57,658 nucleotides of DNA from Halobacterium bonnevillei (GTDB lineage Archaea; Halobacteriota; Halobacteria; Halobacteriales; Halobacteriaceae): NCBI RefSeq assembly GCF_009831555.1, contig NZ_WUUU01000004.1, positions 1-57,658 of the forward strand, written 5' to 3'. Under the pieces are notes generated by a model that saw only the letters and a list, made by a program, of their open reading frames with translations, was not told the DNA's origin and made no database searches. The position numbers and the translations under genes were made by a program. Shown piece after piece: positions 31,101 to 39,914 of the stretch; the stretch's first letter is position 1, and the number at the start of each line of letters is the position of its first letter.

Positions 31101-32969
31101 TCAGGCGCGCTTCTGAATCTCTTCACGCAGCACTTCGCTGACCAGGTCGCCGTCCGCCTTCCCGCGGAGCGCGCCCATGCACTCGCCCATCAGCGCGGAG
31201 AACGCGCCCATGCCCTCCGCTTCGACCTGGTCGCTGTTCCGTTCGACCACGTCGACGACGGCCGCTCGGACCTCGTCCTCGGCTGCGGAACCGAGACCGA
31301 GTTCGTCGGCGAGGTCGTCCGCCTCCCTGTCGGGTTGCTCCGAGAGCGCCGCGAGCAACTCCGGGACGCCCTCCTGAGCGAGGTCGCCGTCAGCCACGAG
31401 GCCGAACACGCCACGGACGTGGTCGTCGGTGAGTTCGTCGACCGGCACGTCGTCGCGGCGCAGTTCGGTGACCGTCGACTCCAGGGTCTGCGCCGCGAGC
31501 GTGGCGTCGACGCCCGCCTCGACCTGTTCCTCGAACAGCGGCCAGCGCCGGCCGAAGGCCACCTGTTCCGCGAGGCCGGCGTCCAGGCCGTACTGGGCCT
31601 GATAGCGCTCGACCTTCTCGGTGAGCAGCTCGGGGGTCTCGACCTCCGCGGGGTCGGGGTCGACGGGCGGCACGTCGGTCTCGGGGTACATGCGCGCGGC
31701 GCCCGGAAGCGGGCGGAGGTATTCGCTCGTCCCGTCGTCGTTCGCGCCCCGCGTCTCCTCCGGGACGCCCTCGATTGCGGTCTCCGCGCGCTCCGCGACG
31801 GCTTCGATGGCGCCCGTCGCCACGCTCGGGCTGTCCGCGACGAGTGCGACGGCGTCCTCGTCGCCCGCACCAACGGCGTCTCGGAGCGCTTCGACCTCGT
31901 CCTCTGTGATGCCGTACGCGGGGAGTTCGTCGGTGTGGAAGATGCCGCCCGCGCCGTGGCGCTTCGCGTGGTCGGAGAACTCCGTGCCGAGGCGGCGGTC
32001 CGGCTGAAGTTCGCGGCCGACGAGGCCGTCGAACCCGTACAGGGGAACCGCGTAGACGACGCCGTCGGATTCCAGTGCGCCCCGGATGACGCCCGAGCCG
32101 GTGCCCTCGAACACTTCGGTGACGTTCTGGGTGTCACCGACGCTCGCGTCGCGCGCGCTGAGTTCTTCGGCGACGTCGACGAGTTCGACCTGCCGGCGGA
32201 CCTCCTCGCGCACCAGGTCGTCGATGTCGTCGAGGCTCTGGACGCCCTTCATCTCGACGCGCGCGCCGTCCGCGATGGAGACGTTGACGTCCTGGCGGAT
32301 CGTCCCGAGACCGCGCTTGACCTTCCCCGTCGAGCGCAGCAACATCCCGATCGTTTCTGCGGCTTCGAGCGCCTGCTCGGGGGTGGAGATGTCGGGCTTG
32401 GTACCGATCTCGACCAGCGGGATTCCCAGACGGTCCAGCGAGAACTGGACGCCGCCCTCGCGCTCCTCGACGCGCTGGGCGGACTCCTCCTCGAGCATCA
32501 CGTCCTCGATGCCCACCGCGCCATCGCTGGTCTCGATTTCGCCGTTGTGTGCGATCAGCGTCGAGCGCTGGAATCCCGACGTGTTCGACCCGTCGATGAC
32601 GACCTTCCGCATGACGTGCGCGCGGTCGACGACGTCCATGTCCAGGAGTTGTGCGATTTCGAGGGTCGTCGCCAGCGCCTCGTCGTCCAGGCGGTGGGGT
32701 GGCTCGTCGTCCTCCTCGACGAGACACGTGGAGTCGTACGCGAGGTACTCGAATTCGCGTTCGACCCTGCTCTCCTCGAGGGCCGCTTCGTCTATCTCCC
32801 CGAGTTCCGACCGCGTCGGGTGGAGGTACCGCGTGAACGCGCGCTCGGCGTCCTCGGGGTCCCGGAGTCTCGTCGGGCACTCGCAGAACAGTTTCGTCGC
32901 CGTGTCCAGTTGCTGGTGGATCTCCAGCCCGGCGACGAGCCCCAGTTCGTCGTAGTCGAACTCGCTCAT
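31101..32969 (-). CDS. gatE: Glutamyl-tRNA(Gln) amidotransferase subunit E
   Basis: A 622-residue archaeal GatE. It starts with GLVAGLEIHQQLDTATKLFCECPT, the GatB/E signature. The FIGPG-type aminotransferase core (GIPLVEIGTKPDISTPEQALEAA) follows. A GAD-type insert lies between ~270 and 400, and the C-terminal helical/YqeY-like tail ends in LREEIQKRA. GatDE converts Glu-tRNA(Gln) to Gln-tRNA(Gln) in archaea. GatD is not in this window. A good TATA box precedes it. The antisense strand has an equally long open frame, explained by GC bias. Confidence 0.95.
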   Translation of the reverse strand: MSEFDYDELGLVAGLEIHQQLDTATKLFCECPTRLRDPEDAERAFTRYLHPTRSELGEIDEAALEESRVEREFEYLAYDSTCLVEEDDEPPHRLDDEALATTLEIAQLLDMDVVDRAHVMRKVVIDGSNTSGFQRSTLIAHNGEIETSDGAVGIEDVMLEEESAQRVEEREGGVQFSLDRLGIPLVEIGTKPDISTPEQALEAAETIGMLLRSTGKVKRGLGTIRQDVNVSIADGARVEMKGVQSLDDIDDLVREEVRRQVELVDVAEELSARDASVGDTQNVTEVFEGTGSGVIRGALESDGVVYAVPLYGFDGLVGRELQPDRRLGTEFSDHAKRHGAGGIFHTDELPAYGITEDEVEALRDAVGAGDEDAVALVADSPSVATGAIEAVAERAETAIEGVPEETRGANDDGTSEYLRPLPGAARMYPETDVPPVDPDPAEVETPELLTEKVERYQAQYGLDAGLAEQVAFGRRWPLFEEQVEAGVDATLAAQTLESTVTELRRDDVPVDELTDDHVRGVFGLVADGDLAQEGVPELLAALSEQPDREADDLADELGLGSAAEDEVRAAVVDVVERNSDQVEAEGMGAFSALMGECMGALRGKADGDLVSEVLREEIQKRA

Positions 32970-32992
32970 TACGTCGTGGTGTGGGGCCGAGT

Positions 32993-33002
32993 GATAAAAA
33001 AC
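32993..33002 (-). promoter_or_regulatory. TATA box of gatE
   Basis: The minus strand reads GGTTTTTTATCA, ~27 bases before the gatE ATG. Confidence 0.5.
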
Positions 33003-33186
33003 CGTTCAGTCCGGTCGGCCAAGCCAACGCGACCAACCGGACCGACCCGGCACCTGTGACCGGACCTGGCCGACACGGGTCCTGGACGGGGAAGGGTCGT
33101 ATCTGTGGCCACCCGTTTGTTTCCGTAGCCCGGAATGTCACGAAATCCGATGCGTTTTTGGCACGTCGCTAACCACTCCGACACAC

Positions 33187-33765
33187 ATGTCAGCGGATGT
33201 CGGGTCAGTGCAGGAGACGAGTAGTACCAGTCTATTGAGCAGCGTGCGCCCGATCGGGGGGAGCATCTACGGCATCATCTCGTGGGCCGTCGGGTTCGTC
33301 GCTGTCGGCGCAGTCTTCCTCGACCGCGTCGAGGACGGCGCACTGGACTTCGGGCAGGAGAGCACCGAGTTCATCGTGGACTTCTTCGCGTGGGTGTTCT
33401 ACGGCGCCCACACCGTCGACCTGGAGGTGACGGGCGGCGGAGCGACCGAAACCTGGAGCCTCTTCGAGCAGTTCCTCATCCAGGACACGGTGGTATTCCA
33501 CGTGATTCCGGCCGGCCTGCTGTTCGTGTCGGGGTACATCGTCGCGATGCGGGTCCCGCGCACCCTGGGCTCCGTCGAGGGCGGAATAGCCGGCGCGAGC
33601 GTCGCCGTCGGGTACGCCGTCCTGACCTTCGTCGGTGTCAGCTACTTCACCCACACCGTCGGCGGCTTGACGTACGCTCCGCCGATGGTGGATGCGATGC
33701 TGTACATGGGTGTCGGGTACCCCGTGCTGTTCGGGGGGCTGGGCGGATTCCTCCAGGGTATGTAA
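33187..33765 (+). CDS. Haloarchaeal membrane protein, hypothetical
   Basis: A 192-residue protein with four to five hydrophobic segments: IYGIISWAVGFVAVGAVFL, IVDFFAWVFYGA, VVFHVIPAGLLFVSGYIVA, the A/V-rich GGIAGASVAVGYAVLTFVG, and DAMLYMGVGYPVLFGGLGGF. A soluble-exposed loop (DLEVTGGGATETWSLFEQ) lies between the second and third. No transporter or enzyme motif is seen. It is transcribed divergently from gatE. Confidence 0.75.
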   Translation: MSADVGSVQETSSTSLLSSVRPIGGSIYGIISWAVGFVAVGAVFLDRVEDGALDFGQESTEFIVDFFAWVFYGAHTVDLEVTGGGATETWSLFEQFLIQDTVVFHVIPAGLLFVSGYIVAMRVPRTLGSVEGGIAGASVAVGYAVLTFVGVSYFTHTVGGLTYAPPMVDAMLYMGVGYPVLFGGLGGFLQGM

Positions 33766-33831
33766 GGGAAGTATTATTTTCTGTCGTCGCCCCCTCTATC
33801 AACGTGCTCCAATATTGAAAATTCCCCTAGG

Positions 33832-33839
33832 TTTTTATC
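33832..33839 (+). promoter_or_regulatory. TATA box of the 33864 gene
   Basis: TTTTTATC lies about 28 bases before the ATG at 33864. Confidence 0.5.
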
Positions 33840-33863
33840 CTCGATTTGTGACGGGATTCGTGT

Positions 33864-34823
33864 ATGAGTGGGAAGGGCGAAGTACCGGAGTACAGTCGAC
33901 AGGACCTCCGGAAGTCGACGCGATTCGTGGAGGGCGACTACAAGGGAATCAACCCGCGGGAGTTCTACCGGCGGCTCAAACGCCGCCTGGAGGAGGTACA
34001 GACGGCAAACGACTTCAAGTACGAGACGCGCGGGGTCCAGGACCGCGACCTCCAGATCAAAAGCGAGCAGGTCGGCGAGAAGACCGGCCGCGTCGACGGC
34101 CGGCTCGCGGCGGAATCCGACTGGGAGTTCATCGGGAACGGGAGCCTCGAATACCGTCCGTACGGTCCGCACGGTGCACTCGGCATCCTGGTCGGCGTAC
34201 TGGTGACACTCGCTGGGGGCCTCTCGAACGAGATGGCCATCGCGGGCGTCGGCATTCTCGGCGTCCTCGTCGGCGGGTACTACTACTTCCAGACCGACAC
34301 GCACGGGTTCCCGGTCGTCAGGAAGGACGCCATCCGCGTGCTCATCACCGGTGAAGTAAGCGAACGCACCATCGAGGACGACGACGAACGTCGGACTGAC
34401 ATCTTCGCGAACATGAGTGTCATCTACGCCGGTGACACGTTCGTGAACGTCTACTCGGACAACCTCGACGAACTGCCGTGGACGTTCCGCGAGGAACTCC
34501 TCCGGCAGGTCAAACGCTGGCACAACAAGATCGTCGTCCAGGACCAGCGCCTCGAAGTCAACGACGGGTTCCTCGCGCACCTGTCGTCGTGGTCGAACCG
34601 GAGCCTCGAGGGCGACCGCCAGACCCTCGAGTCCATCCAGCAGGCGCTGAACGAATCCTTCGATGTTCGACTCGAGTACACGGACGAACTCCTCGAACAG
34701 CTGCCGTCCGACGTCCAGGACGAACTCAGCGAGCAGCAGGACGCGCTCCGCGGCGAACTCGAGGACCTCGCAGAGGAGATGGACGTCTACGTCGAACGCG
34801 AAGGACTCGAACAGACCGCGTAA
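33864..34823 (+). CDS. Two-TM acidic hypothetical protein with coiled-coil tail
   Basis: A 319-residue protein. A charged N-terminal cytoplasmic part (~1-100) with FYRRLKRRLEEVQTAN precedes a hairpin of two TM helices at ~105-145 (ALGILVGVLVTLAGGL and AGVGILGVLVGGYYYF). The C-terminal ~170 residues are acidic; the last 50 (LLEQLPSDVQDELSEQQDAL onward) look coiled-coil. No family is recognised. It is followed by a convergent PH-domain gene. Confidence 0.75.
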   Translation: MSGKGEVPEYSRQDLRKSTRFVEGDYKGINPREFYRRLKRRLEEVQTANDFKYETRGVQDRDLQIKSEQVGEKTGRVDGRLAAESDWEFIGNGSLEYRPYGPHGALGILVGVLVTLAGGLSNEMAIAGVGILGVLVGGYYYFQTDTHGFPVVRKDAIRVLITGEVSERTIEDDDERRTDIFANMSVIYAGDTFVNVYSDNLDELPWTFREELLRQVKRWHNKIVVQDQRLEVNDGFLAHLSSWSNRSLEGDRQTLESIQQALNESFDVRLEYTDELLEQLPSDVQDELSEQQDALRGELEDLAEEMDVYVEREGLEQTA

Positions 34824-34908
34824 CGCGAGCGGACCCCCTCTTGTGCGGTTTTATTGATCGCGTCGTAGCTGCTGCCAGTCCAATCGGGGAGCGCCGTCGA
34901 AGCCGCTG

Positions 34909-36372
34909 CTATTCGGAGCGGTAGATGGCGTCGAAGACACTGTCCTGGGAGGTGTCGACGAGTTCGTCCGCGACGTCGTCGTCGCGGTCGATGGCGACCG
35001 CGTCACCGGCGGAGATGGACCGCGAGCCCGCGGTGTCGAAGACGACCGACGTGAGGTTCCAGCGGCGCTGGAAGACGGTCTGTCGGCGGATGAGTGTCTG
35101 AATGCGGTGATAGGGGACGACGCGCGTCCGTCGCTTCCAGAAGCCGACCTGCGCGACCGCGTGGTCGGGTCCCAGGTCGAATCCGCGGTTCCCGTGGGCT
35201 CGCCGTGCGGCGGGCCACGCGAGCACGAGCAGCGGCGCGACCACGTACCACGGGACACTCGTCAGGAAGCGGTCGACAGCGAACCCGCCCGCGAGGACGG
35301 CGAGGCCGACGAGCAGGTACCGTCGGACGTAGCGCTTGCGGGCGCGCTCCGGCGGGCGGTCGAGGTCGAAGTCGTGGAAGTCCTCGAGGGTGCGCGCCAG
35401 CGAGAACACGGCTTCGCGTGGCGCCAGCGGCACCGCGGCCTCCGAGCCCCCGCTGGGCGTACTCCCGGGGCCGTAGCCCGCCGTCTCGACGGCCAGTGAC
35501 GCGAATCCGTACCGCCGCATCAGGACGTTCTCCTCGACGGCGACCGTCTGGAGCTTCGACAGCGGGATAGTGCCGTCGCGGCGCTGGAGCAGCCCGCGTT
35601 CGTACCGCAGGTCGTCGCCCACGCGTCGCAACCGGAACCCGTAGAACTGGATGATGCGCGCTGCGGCCGACGCCACCCACAGGGCGAGGATGCCGACGAC
35701 GGCGAGCGCGACGACGAGCGCGAGCCCCGGGCCGCTGAGTTGCACGCGGTCGCCGACGAACGGCGCGGCCAGCGGCGCGAACGCCAGAATCCCCGACGCG
35801 AGGCGCGGGTCGAACGAGAGGGCTCCGTACAACAGCAGGTCGCGGTCCGACAGTTCGAACAGCGTCTCGCCGCCGACGACCGCCTCGCGCTCGGCCTCGG
35901 GCTCCTCGGCGACGCCGACTGACTCGTCGCGGTCCAGCGTCGCGCGGCGCTCGCGGATGGCTTCCTGGAGGTGGTCGGCGTCGGCGCGGCCGACGAACCG
36001 CAGGTTGGCTTCCGTGCCGCCGCCGCCCGCCGTCTCGACGTCCACTTCGGCGATGCCGAGCAGGCGCGCGACGAACGACCGCGTGACGTCGACGTTCTGG
36101 ACGCGCCGGAGCGGAATCTCGCGCTCGCGCCGAGAGAAGACGCCCGAGTAGATGTCGAGGCTCTCGTCGGTGAGTTCGTAGTCGAAGCGGCGGTAGTACG
36201 CCACCTCGTAGGCGGTCACGACCAGGAAGACCAACACTGCGGCGACCACGACGCCGCTGGTCAGGACGGGGTCGCCGCCCGCGAACGCGATGCCGCCGAT
36301 GATGAACGCCCACGCGAGGCCGACGCCCCGCGACACGATGCGGACGGGGACCGATAGCGGGTGGAGTTTCAC
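34909..36372 (-). CDS. PH-domain (bPH2/DUF304) membrane protein, YdbT-like
   Basis: A 487-residue membrane protein with repeated units of a TM hairpin followed by a bacterial PH (DUF304) domain. Three are discernible, marked by FDYELTDESLDIYSGVFSRRER, LRRVGDDLRYERGLLQRRDG and a third near HRIQTLIRRQTVFQRRWNL. Each has the family pattern 'strand, IPLxRVQNV, helix, LLGxAxVxVETAG'. YdbS/YdbT-like pairs occur in bacteria and haloarchaea; the function is not established. It overlaps the smaller partner upstream by four bases. Confidence 0.82.
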   Translation of the reverse strand: MKLHPLSVPVRIVSRGVGLAWAFIIGGIAFAGGDPVLTSGVVVAAVLVFLVVTAYEVAYYRRFDYELTDESLDIYSGVFSRREREIPLRRVQNVDVTRSFVARLLGIAEVDVETAGGGGTEANLRFVGRADADHLQEAIRERRATLDRDESVGVAEEPEAEREAVVGGETLFELSDRDLLLYGALSFDPRLASGILAFAPLAAPFVGDRVQLSGPGLALVVALAVVGILALWVASAAARIIQFYGFRLRRVGDDLRYERGLLQRRDGTIPLSKLQTVAVEENVLMRRYGFASLAVETAGYGPGSTPSGGSEAAVPLAPREAVFSLARTLEDFHDFDLDRPPERARKRYVRRYLLVGLAVLAGGFAVDRFLTSVPWYVVAPLLVLAWPAARRAHGNRGFDLGPDHAVAQVGFWKRRTRVVPYHRIQTLIRRQTVFQRRWNLTSVVFDTAGSRSISAGDAVAIDRDDDVADELVDTSQDSVFDAIYRSE

Positions 36373-36854
36373 ACCGCATCCCCGGCGTCGCCGGACTCGG
36401 GCTCGCTCTCGATTGCGAGACGGCGGAGGGTCTCCTGGACGTCGTCGGCGCGCTGGGCGACGAGGCCGGGAATCGAGACGTCGGCGCCCCGCGACCCCGC
36501 GGTGAACACGACCACGCTACCCAGGCCGAGCAGGCGCTCGATGGGGCCGCGACGGGCGTCGACGTGCTGGACGCGCACGTACGGGACGACAGTGCGGACG
36601 TTCACGAGCACGCCGCGCTCGATGTAGAGGGTGTCGTCGCGGACCTCGAACCGCCACGCGCGGTACCGCAGGAACACGTGCAGGGCGCCGACTGCGAGCA
36701 GGACGACGAAGACGGCACCGCCCGCGACGACGGGAGTGACAGCCACGCGGTCCACGGCGCCGACCGCGAACGTGACGACGACGCCCGCGACGAGCGAACC
36801 GACGAGCGAGCGGAGGAGCCAGATGAAGCGGACGCGCGAGTCGAGTCGTTCCAT
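36369..36854 (-). CDS. PH-domain (bPH2/DUF304) membrane protein, YdbS-like
   Basis: A 161-residue protein with two TM helices (FIWLLRSLVGSLVAGVVV and VVAGGAVFVVLLAVGALHV) and one PH domain: WRFEVRDDTLYIERGVLVNV, VPYVRVQHVDARRGPIERLL and GLGSVVVFTAGS. Its stop overlaps the start of the three-domain partner (ATGA), so they form an obligate pair. An in-frame ATG nine codons upstream is less likely. Confidence 0.82.
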   Translation of the reverse strand: MERLDSRVRFIWLLRSLVGSLVAGVVVTFAVGAVDRVAVTPVVAGGAVFVVLLAVGALHVFLRYRAWRFEVRDDTLYIERGVLVNVRTVVPYVRVQHVDARRGPIERLLGLGSVVVFTAGSRGADVSIPGLVAQRADDVQETLRRLAIESEPESGDAGDAV

Positions 36855-36951
36855 GCGGTGGCAATTACGGTCCGGACACAAGAAGGTGGGCGGGGCGTCA
36901 CTGCGTCAGCGAATCCTCGGAAACGGGGCCGCTACGGGGGGTGGTCGTGCG

Positions 36952-38361
36952 TCAGTCGTCGCCGGAGAGGATGCCGCGGTGGGTCATCTTCTCCGGGTCG
37001 AGGACGTCTTCGGCCTCCTCGGCGGTGAGGTAGCCCTTCTCGACGACGACTTCCTTGACGGTCTTGCCCTCCTTCAGCGCGGCTTTCGCCGCTTCGCTGG
37101 CCTTGTCGTAGCCGATGGCGGGGTTGAGCGCCGTCGCGAGGGCCATCGAGCGCTCGACCTGCTGCTCGCAGTGCTGTTCGTTGGCCTCGAGTTTCGCGAC
37201 GAACTTCTCGGCGAACGTCTCGCTGGCGTTCGCGACGAGGTCCGCGGACTGCAGGAAGTTGTGTGCGAGCACGGGCTTGTAGAGGTTGAGGTCGAGTTGC
37301 CCCTCGACGGCGCCCGCGTTCACCGCGGCGTCGTTGCCGACGACCTGCTTGTGGACCTGGTTGACGGATTCCGCGACCACCGGGTTGATCTTCCCGGGCA
37401 TGATGGAGGACCCGGGCTGGTTCTCGGGTTGTTCGAGTTCGCCGAGGCCGTTGCGCGGGCCGGAGGCGAGCAGACGGAGGTCGTTCGCGACCTTGTTCAG
37501 AGAGCCGGCGACCGTCCGGAGCGCGCCGTGGGCTTCGTTCATCGCGTCGTGGGCGGCCTGCGCCTCGAAGTGGTCGTCGGCCTCCCGGAACTCGACGCCC
37601 GTCTCCTCGCTGATGTACGCGGCGGCCTTCTCGGGGAACTCGGGGTGGGTGTTGAGGCCGGTGCCGACGGCGGTGCCGCCGAGGGCCAGTTCCGACAGTC
37701 GGGCCTTCACGTCGCGCACGCGCTCGATGCCCTTCTCGACCTGGGTGCGGTAGCCGCCGAACTCCTGACCGAGGCGGACGGGCGTGGCGTCCTGGAGGTG
37801 CGTGCGGCCGGTCTTGACGACGCCGTCGAACGCCTCGGCCTGTTCGTCGAGCGCGTTCCGGAGCGTCGCCAGTGCGGGTTCGACGTCCTTCACGAGCGCT
37901 TCAAGGCTCGCGACGTGCATCGCGGTCGGGATGACGTCGTTGCTGGACTGCCCGTAGTTGACGTGGTCGTTGGGGTGGACGACGCGTTCGCCGACGTCCT
38001 CGCCGAGAATCTCGGCGGCGCGGTTCGCGATGACCTCGTTGGCGTTCATGTTCGAGGACGTGCCGCTGCCGGTCTGGAAGACGTCCACCGGGAACTGGTC
38101 GTCGTGGTCGCCCGCGATGACCTCGTCGGCGGCCGCGACGATGGCGTCGGCTTTCTCCTCGTCGACGAGGCCGAGGTCGCGGTTGGCCTGCGCCGCAGCC
38201 TTCTTCACGACGCCGAGCGCGCGCACGAAGCGCCGGCCGAACGTCGCGTCAGAAATCGGGAAGTTCTGGATTGCGCGCTGCGTCTGGGCGCCCCAGTAGG
38301 CGTCCGCCGGCACCTGAATCTCGCCGAGGCTGTCCTGCTCCGTTCGGTAGTCCTCGCTCAT
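36952..38361 (-). CDS. fumC: Fumarate hydratase class II
   Basis: A 469-residue fumarase/aspartase-superfamily enzyme. It starts EDYRTEQDSLGEIQVPADAYWGAQTQRA, the FumC opening, and carries the mobile-loop signature GSSIMPGKINP with the catalytic Ser. GSGTSSNMNANEV and GRTHLQDATPVRLGQEF are also present. It interconverts fumarate and malate in the citric acid cycle. The start at 38361 fits a TATA-like GTTTTACG box ~29 bases upstream; a longer frame is rejected. It is monocistronic. Confidence 0.95.
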   Translation of the reverse strand: MSEDYRTEQDSLGEIQVPADAYWGAQTQRAIQNFPISDATFGRRFVRALGVVKKAAAQANRDLGLVDEEKADAIVAAADEVIAGDHDDQFPVDVFQTGSGTSSNMNANEVIANRAAEILGEDVGERVVHPNDHVNYGQSSNDVIPTAMHVASLEALVKDVEPALATLRNALDEQAEAFDGVVKTGRTHLQDATPVRLGQEFGGYRTQVEKGIERVRDVKARLSELALGGTAVGTGLNTHPEFPEKAAAYISEETGVEFREADDHFEAQAAHDAMNEAHGALRTVAGSLNKVANDLRLLASGPRNGLGELEQPENQPGSSIMPGKINPVVAESVNQVHKQVVGNDAAVNAGAVEGQLDLNLYKPVLAHNFLQSADLVANASETFAEKFVAKLEANEQHCEQQVERSMALATALNPAIGYDKASEAAKAALKEGKTVKEVVVEKGYLTAEEAEDVLDPEKMTHRGILSGDD

Positions 38362-38485
38362 AGTCGGAGCGACGCAACGGTAGCGCGTAAAACCTACTGA
38401 ATCGATCCCGGGACAGACGTGGCTCGGGGGTGGCCCTGCATCGACCGCGGACACACCTAAGGAATCTATCTTTACTCGGTTCTGG

Positions 38486-38494
38486 ATTAAATAT
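38486..38494 (+). promoter_or_regulatory. AT-rich promoter element of the sugar ABC operon
   Basis: ATTAAATAT lies ~66 bases before the first gene of the sugar importer, which suggests a leader of ~35-40 bases. That is longer than for most genes here. Confidence 0.4.
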
Positions 38495-38555
38495 CAGTAA
38501 CAATTAAGTGCGGCCGACCGGTTCGTCTGAGTAGGTTTCGCACACGGCCGTTACC

Positions 38556-39905
38556 ATGACAAACGACACAAACAGCAGTCTGACACGGCGACGGTACATC
38601 AAGGCGGGCGGCGCAGCGGGCGCCACCATCGCAATTGCCGGCTGTCTCGGCGGCGGCGACGGAGACAGCGACGGCGAGGAAACGACGACCGCCAGCGACG
38701 ACGGCGGCACCACCCAGTCAGATGACGGCGGCCAGGAACTCGAAATCGTCCACTGGTGGACGGCGGGTGGCGAGAAGGACGCGCTGAACGCGCTGATCGA
38801 GGGCTTCGAGCAGGAGTACCCCGACGTCGACGTCACGAACAACCCCGCACCGGGCGGAGCCGGGAGCGCGCTCGACACGGAGATCCAGAGCCGCATCATC
38901 AACGAGAACCCGCCGAGCACGTTCCAGATCTGGCCGGGGAAGGCGCTCAACACCTACCTCGAGTCCGACGTGCTCGTCGACATCAGTGACAGCGTCTGGG
39001 ACGACGGTATGCGGGACGCCTACCTCGACGGCGTCAAGGAGATGTCGCAGTCCGAAGACGGCGAGTTCGTCGCCGTCCCGCTGAACATCCACCGCCTCAA
39101 CAACCTCTTCTACAACGTCAGCGTCCTCGAAGACGCGGGCGTCGACCCGGCGAACCTGGATTCGCCGTCCGCGCTCCTCGACGCGATGGAGACCATCGAC
39201 GCCGAGACTGACGCCGCGCCGATGGCCCACCAGACGCAGGCGGTCTGGTCGACCCTCCAGATGTGGGAGGACGTGCTCATCGGTCACGCCGGCGTCGACA
39301 CCTACCAGGACGTCATCGCGGGCAACGTCGCGGACAACGAAACCGCCGTCCGGGAGTCCCTCCAGCTGGTCGCGGACTTCCGCGAGTACTTCAACGAGGA
39401 CGCCGGCTCCGTCGCGTGGGACGAGGCCAACGCCAAGGTCATCCAGGGCAACGCCGCCTTCATCCACCAGGGCGACTGGGCCGCGGGCCAGTACGGCGCC
39501 GCCGACGACTTCGAGTACGACAGCGACTGGGGCAACCTCGCGTTCCCCGGCACCGACGGCGTCTACCACGTCGTCGCCGACTCGTTCGTGATGCCGACGT
39601 CCAACCCGTCCCCCGAGGCCACCGAGAAGTGGCTGAGTTACTGTGGCTCCGTGGACGGCCAGGAGCGCTTCAACCCCGTGAAGGGGTCCATCCCGCCGCG
39701 CACCGACGTCCCCGACGACGAGTTCGGGCCGTTCCTCACCGCGCAGCGCGAGGACTTCGACAACTCCGACGCGCAGCCGCCGACCATCGCCCACGGCACG
39801 GGCGTCACGCCGCAGGTCAAGAGCAACGTGGAGGGCGCGTTCTCCGCGTTCGTCGGGAACTGGAACGTGGACGCCGTGTACAACGAACTCACGAACGCGT
39901 TCTAG
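38556..39905 (+). CDS. Sugar ABC transporter substrate-binding lipoprotein (family 1)
   Basis: A 449-residue extracellular solute-binding protein. The signal combines a Tat motif (RRRYIK) with a lipobox IAGC, followed by a Gly/Asp/Thr-rich tether. The mature protein matches family-1 sugar binders: EIVHWWTAGGEKDALNALIEGF, FIHQGDWAAGQYG, FPGTDGVYHVVADSFVMPTS. It delivers a sugar or oligosaccharide to the two following permeases. The AGE-family epimerase downstream suggests glucose, mannose or a related sugar, but the ligand cannot be read directly. Confidence 0.9.
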   Translation: MTNDTNSSLTRRRYIKAGGAAGATIAIAGCLGGGDGDSDGEETTTASDDGGTTQSDDGGQELEIVHWWTAGGEKDALNALIEGFEQEYPDVDVTNNPAPGGAGSALDTEIQSRIINENPPSTFQIWPGKALNTYLESDVLVDISDSVWDDGMRDAYLDGVKEMSQSEDGEFVAVPLNIHRLNNLFYNVSVLEDAGVDPANLDSPSALLDAMETIDAETDAAPMAHQTQAVWSTLQMWEDVLIGHAGVDTYQDVIAGNVADNETAVRESLQLVADFREYFNEDAGSVAWDEANAKVIQGNAAFIHQGDWAAGQYGAADDFEYDSDWGNLAFPGTDGVYHVVADSFVMPTSNPSPEATEKWLSYCGSVDGQERFNPVKGSIPPRTDVPDDEFGPFLTAQREDFDNSDAQPPTIAHGTGVTPQVKSNVEGAFSAFVGNWNVDAVYNELTNAF

Positions 39906-39914
39906 AGCCACGAG

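Noticed and set aside
29249-31141. 630-codon plus-strand frame over the DMT and Lrp region
   Set aside because: It is antisense to the EamA transporter and in another frame of the Lrp gene; the translation is compositionally biased and without a domain.
31095-33059. Very long plus-strand frame (654 codons) opposite gatE
   Set aside because: It is antisense to a clear GatE; its product has no motif and an Arg/Val/Asp pattern typical of GC-driven shadow frames.
38461-38540. TrmB-type sugar-response operator (TACT-N7/8-GAGTA) before the sugar importer
   Set aside because: TTACTC and GAGTA half-sites occur but are about 50 bases apart, so they do not form the known motif.
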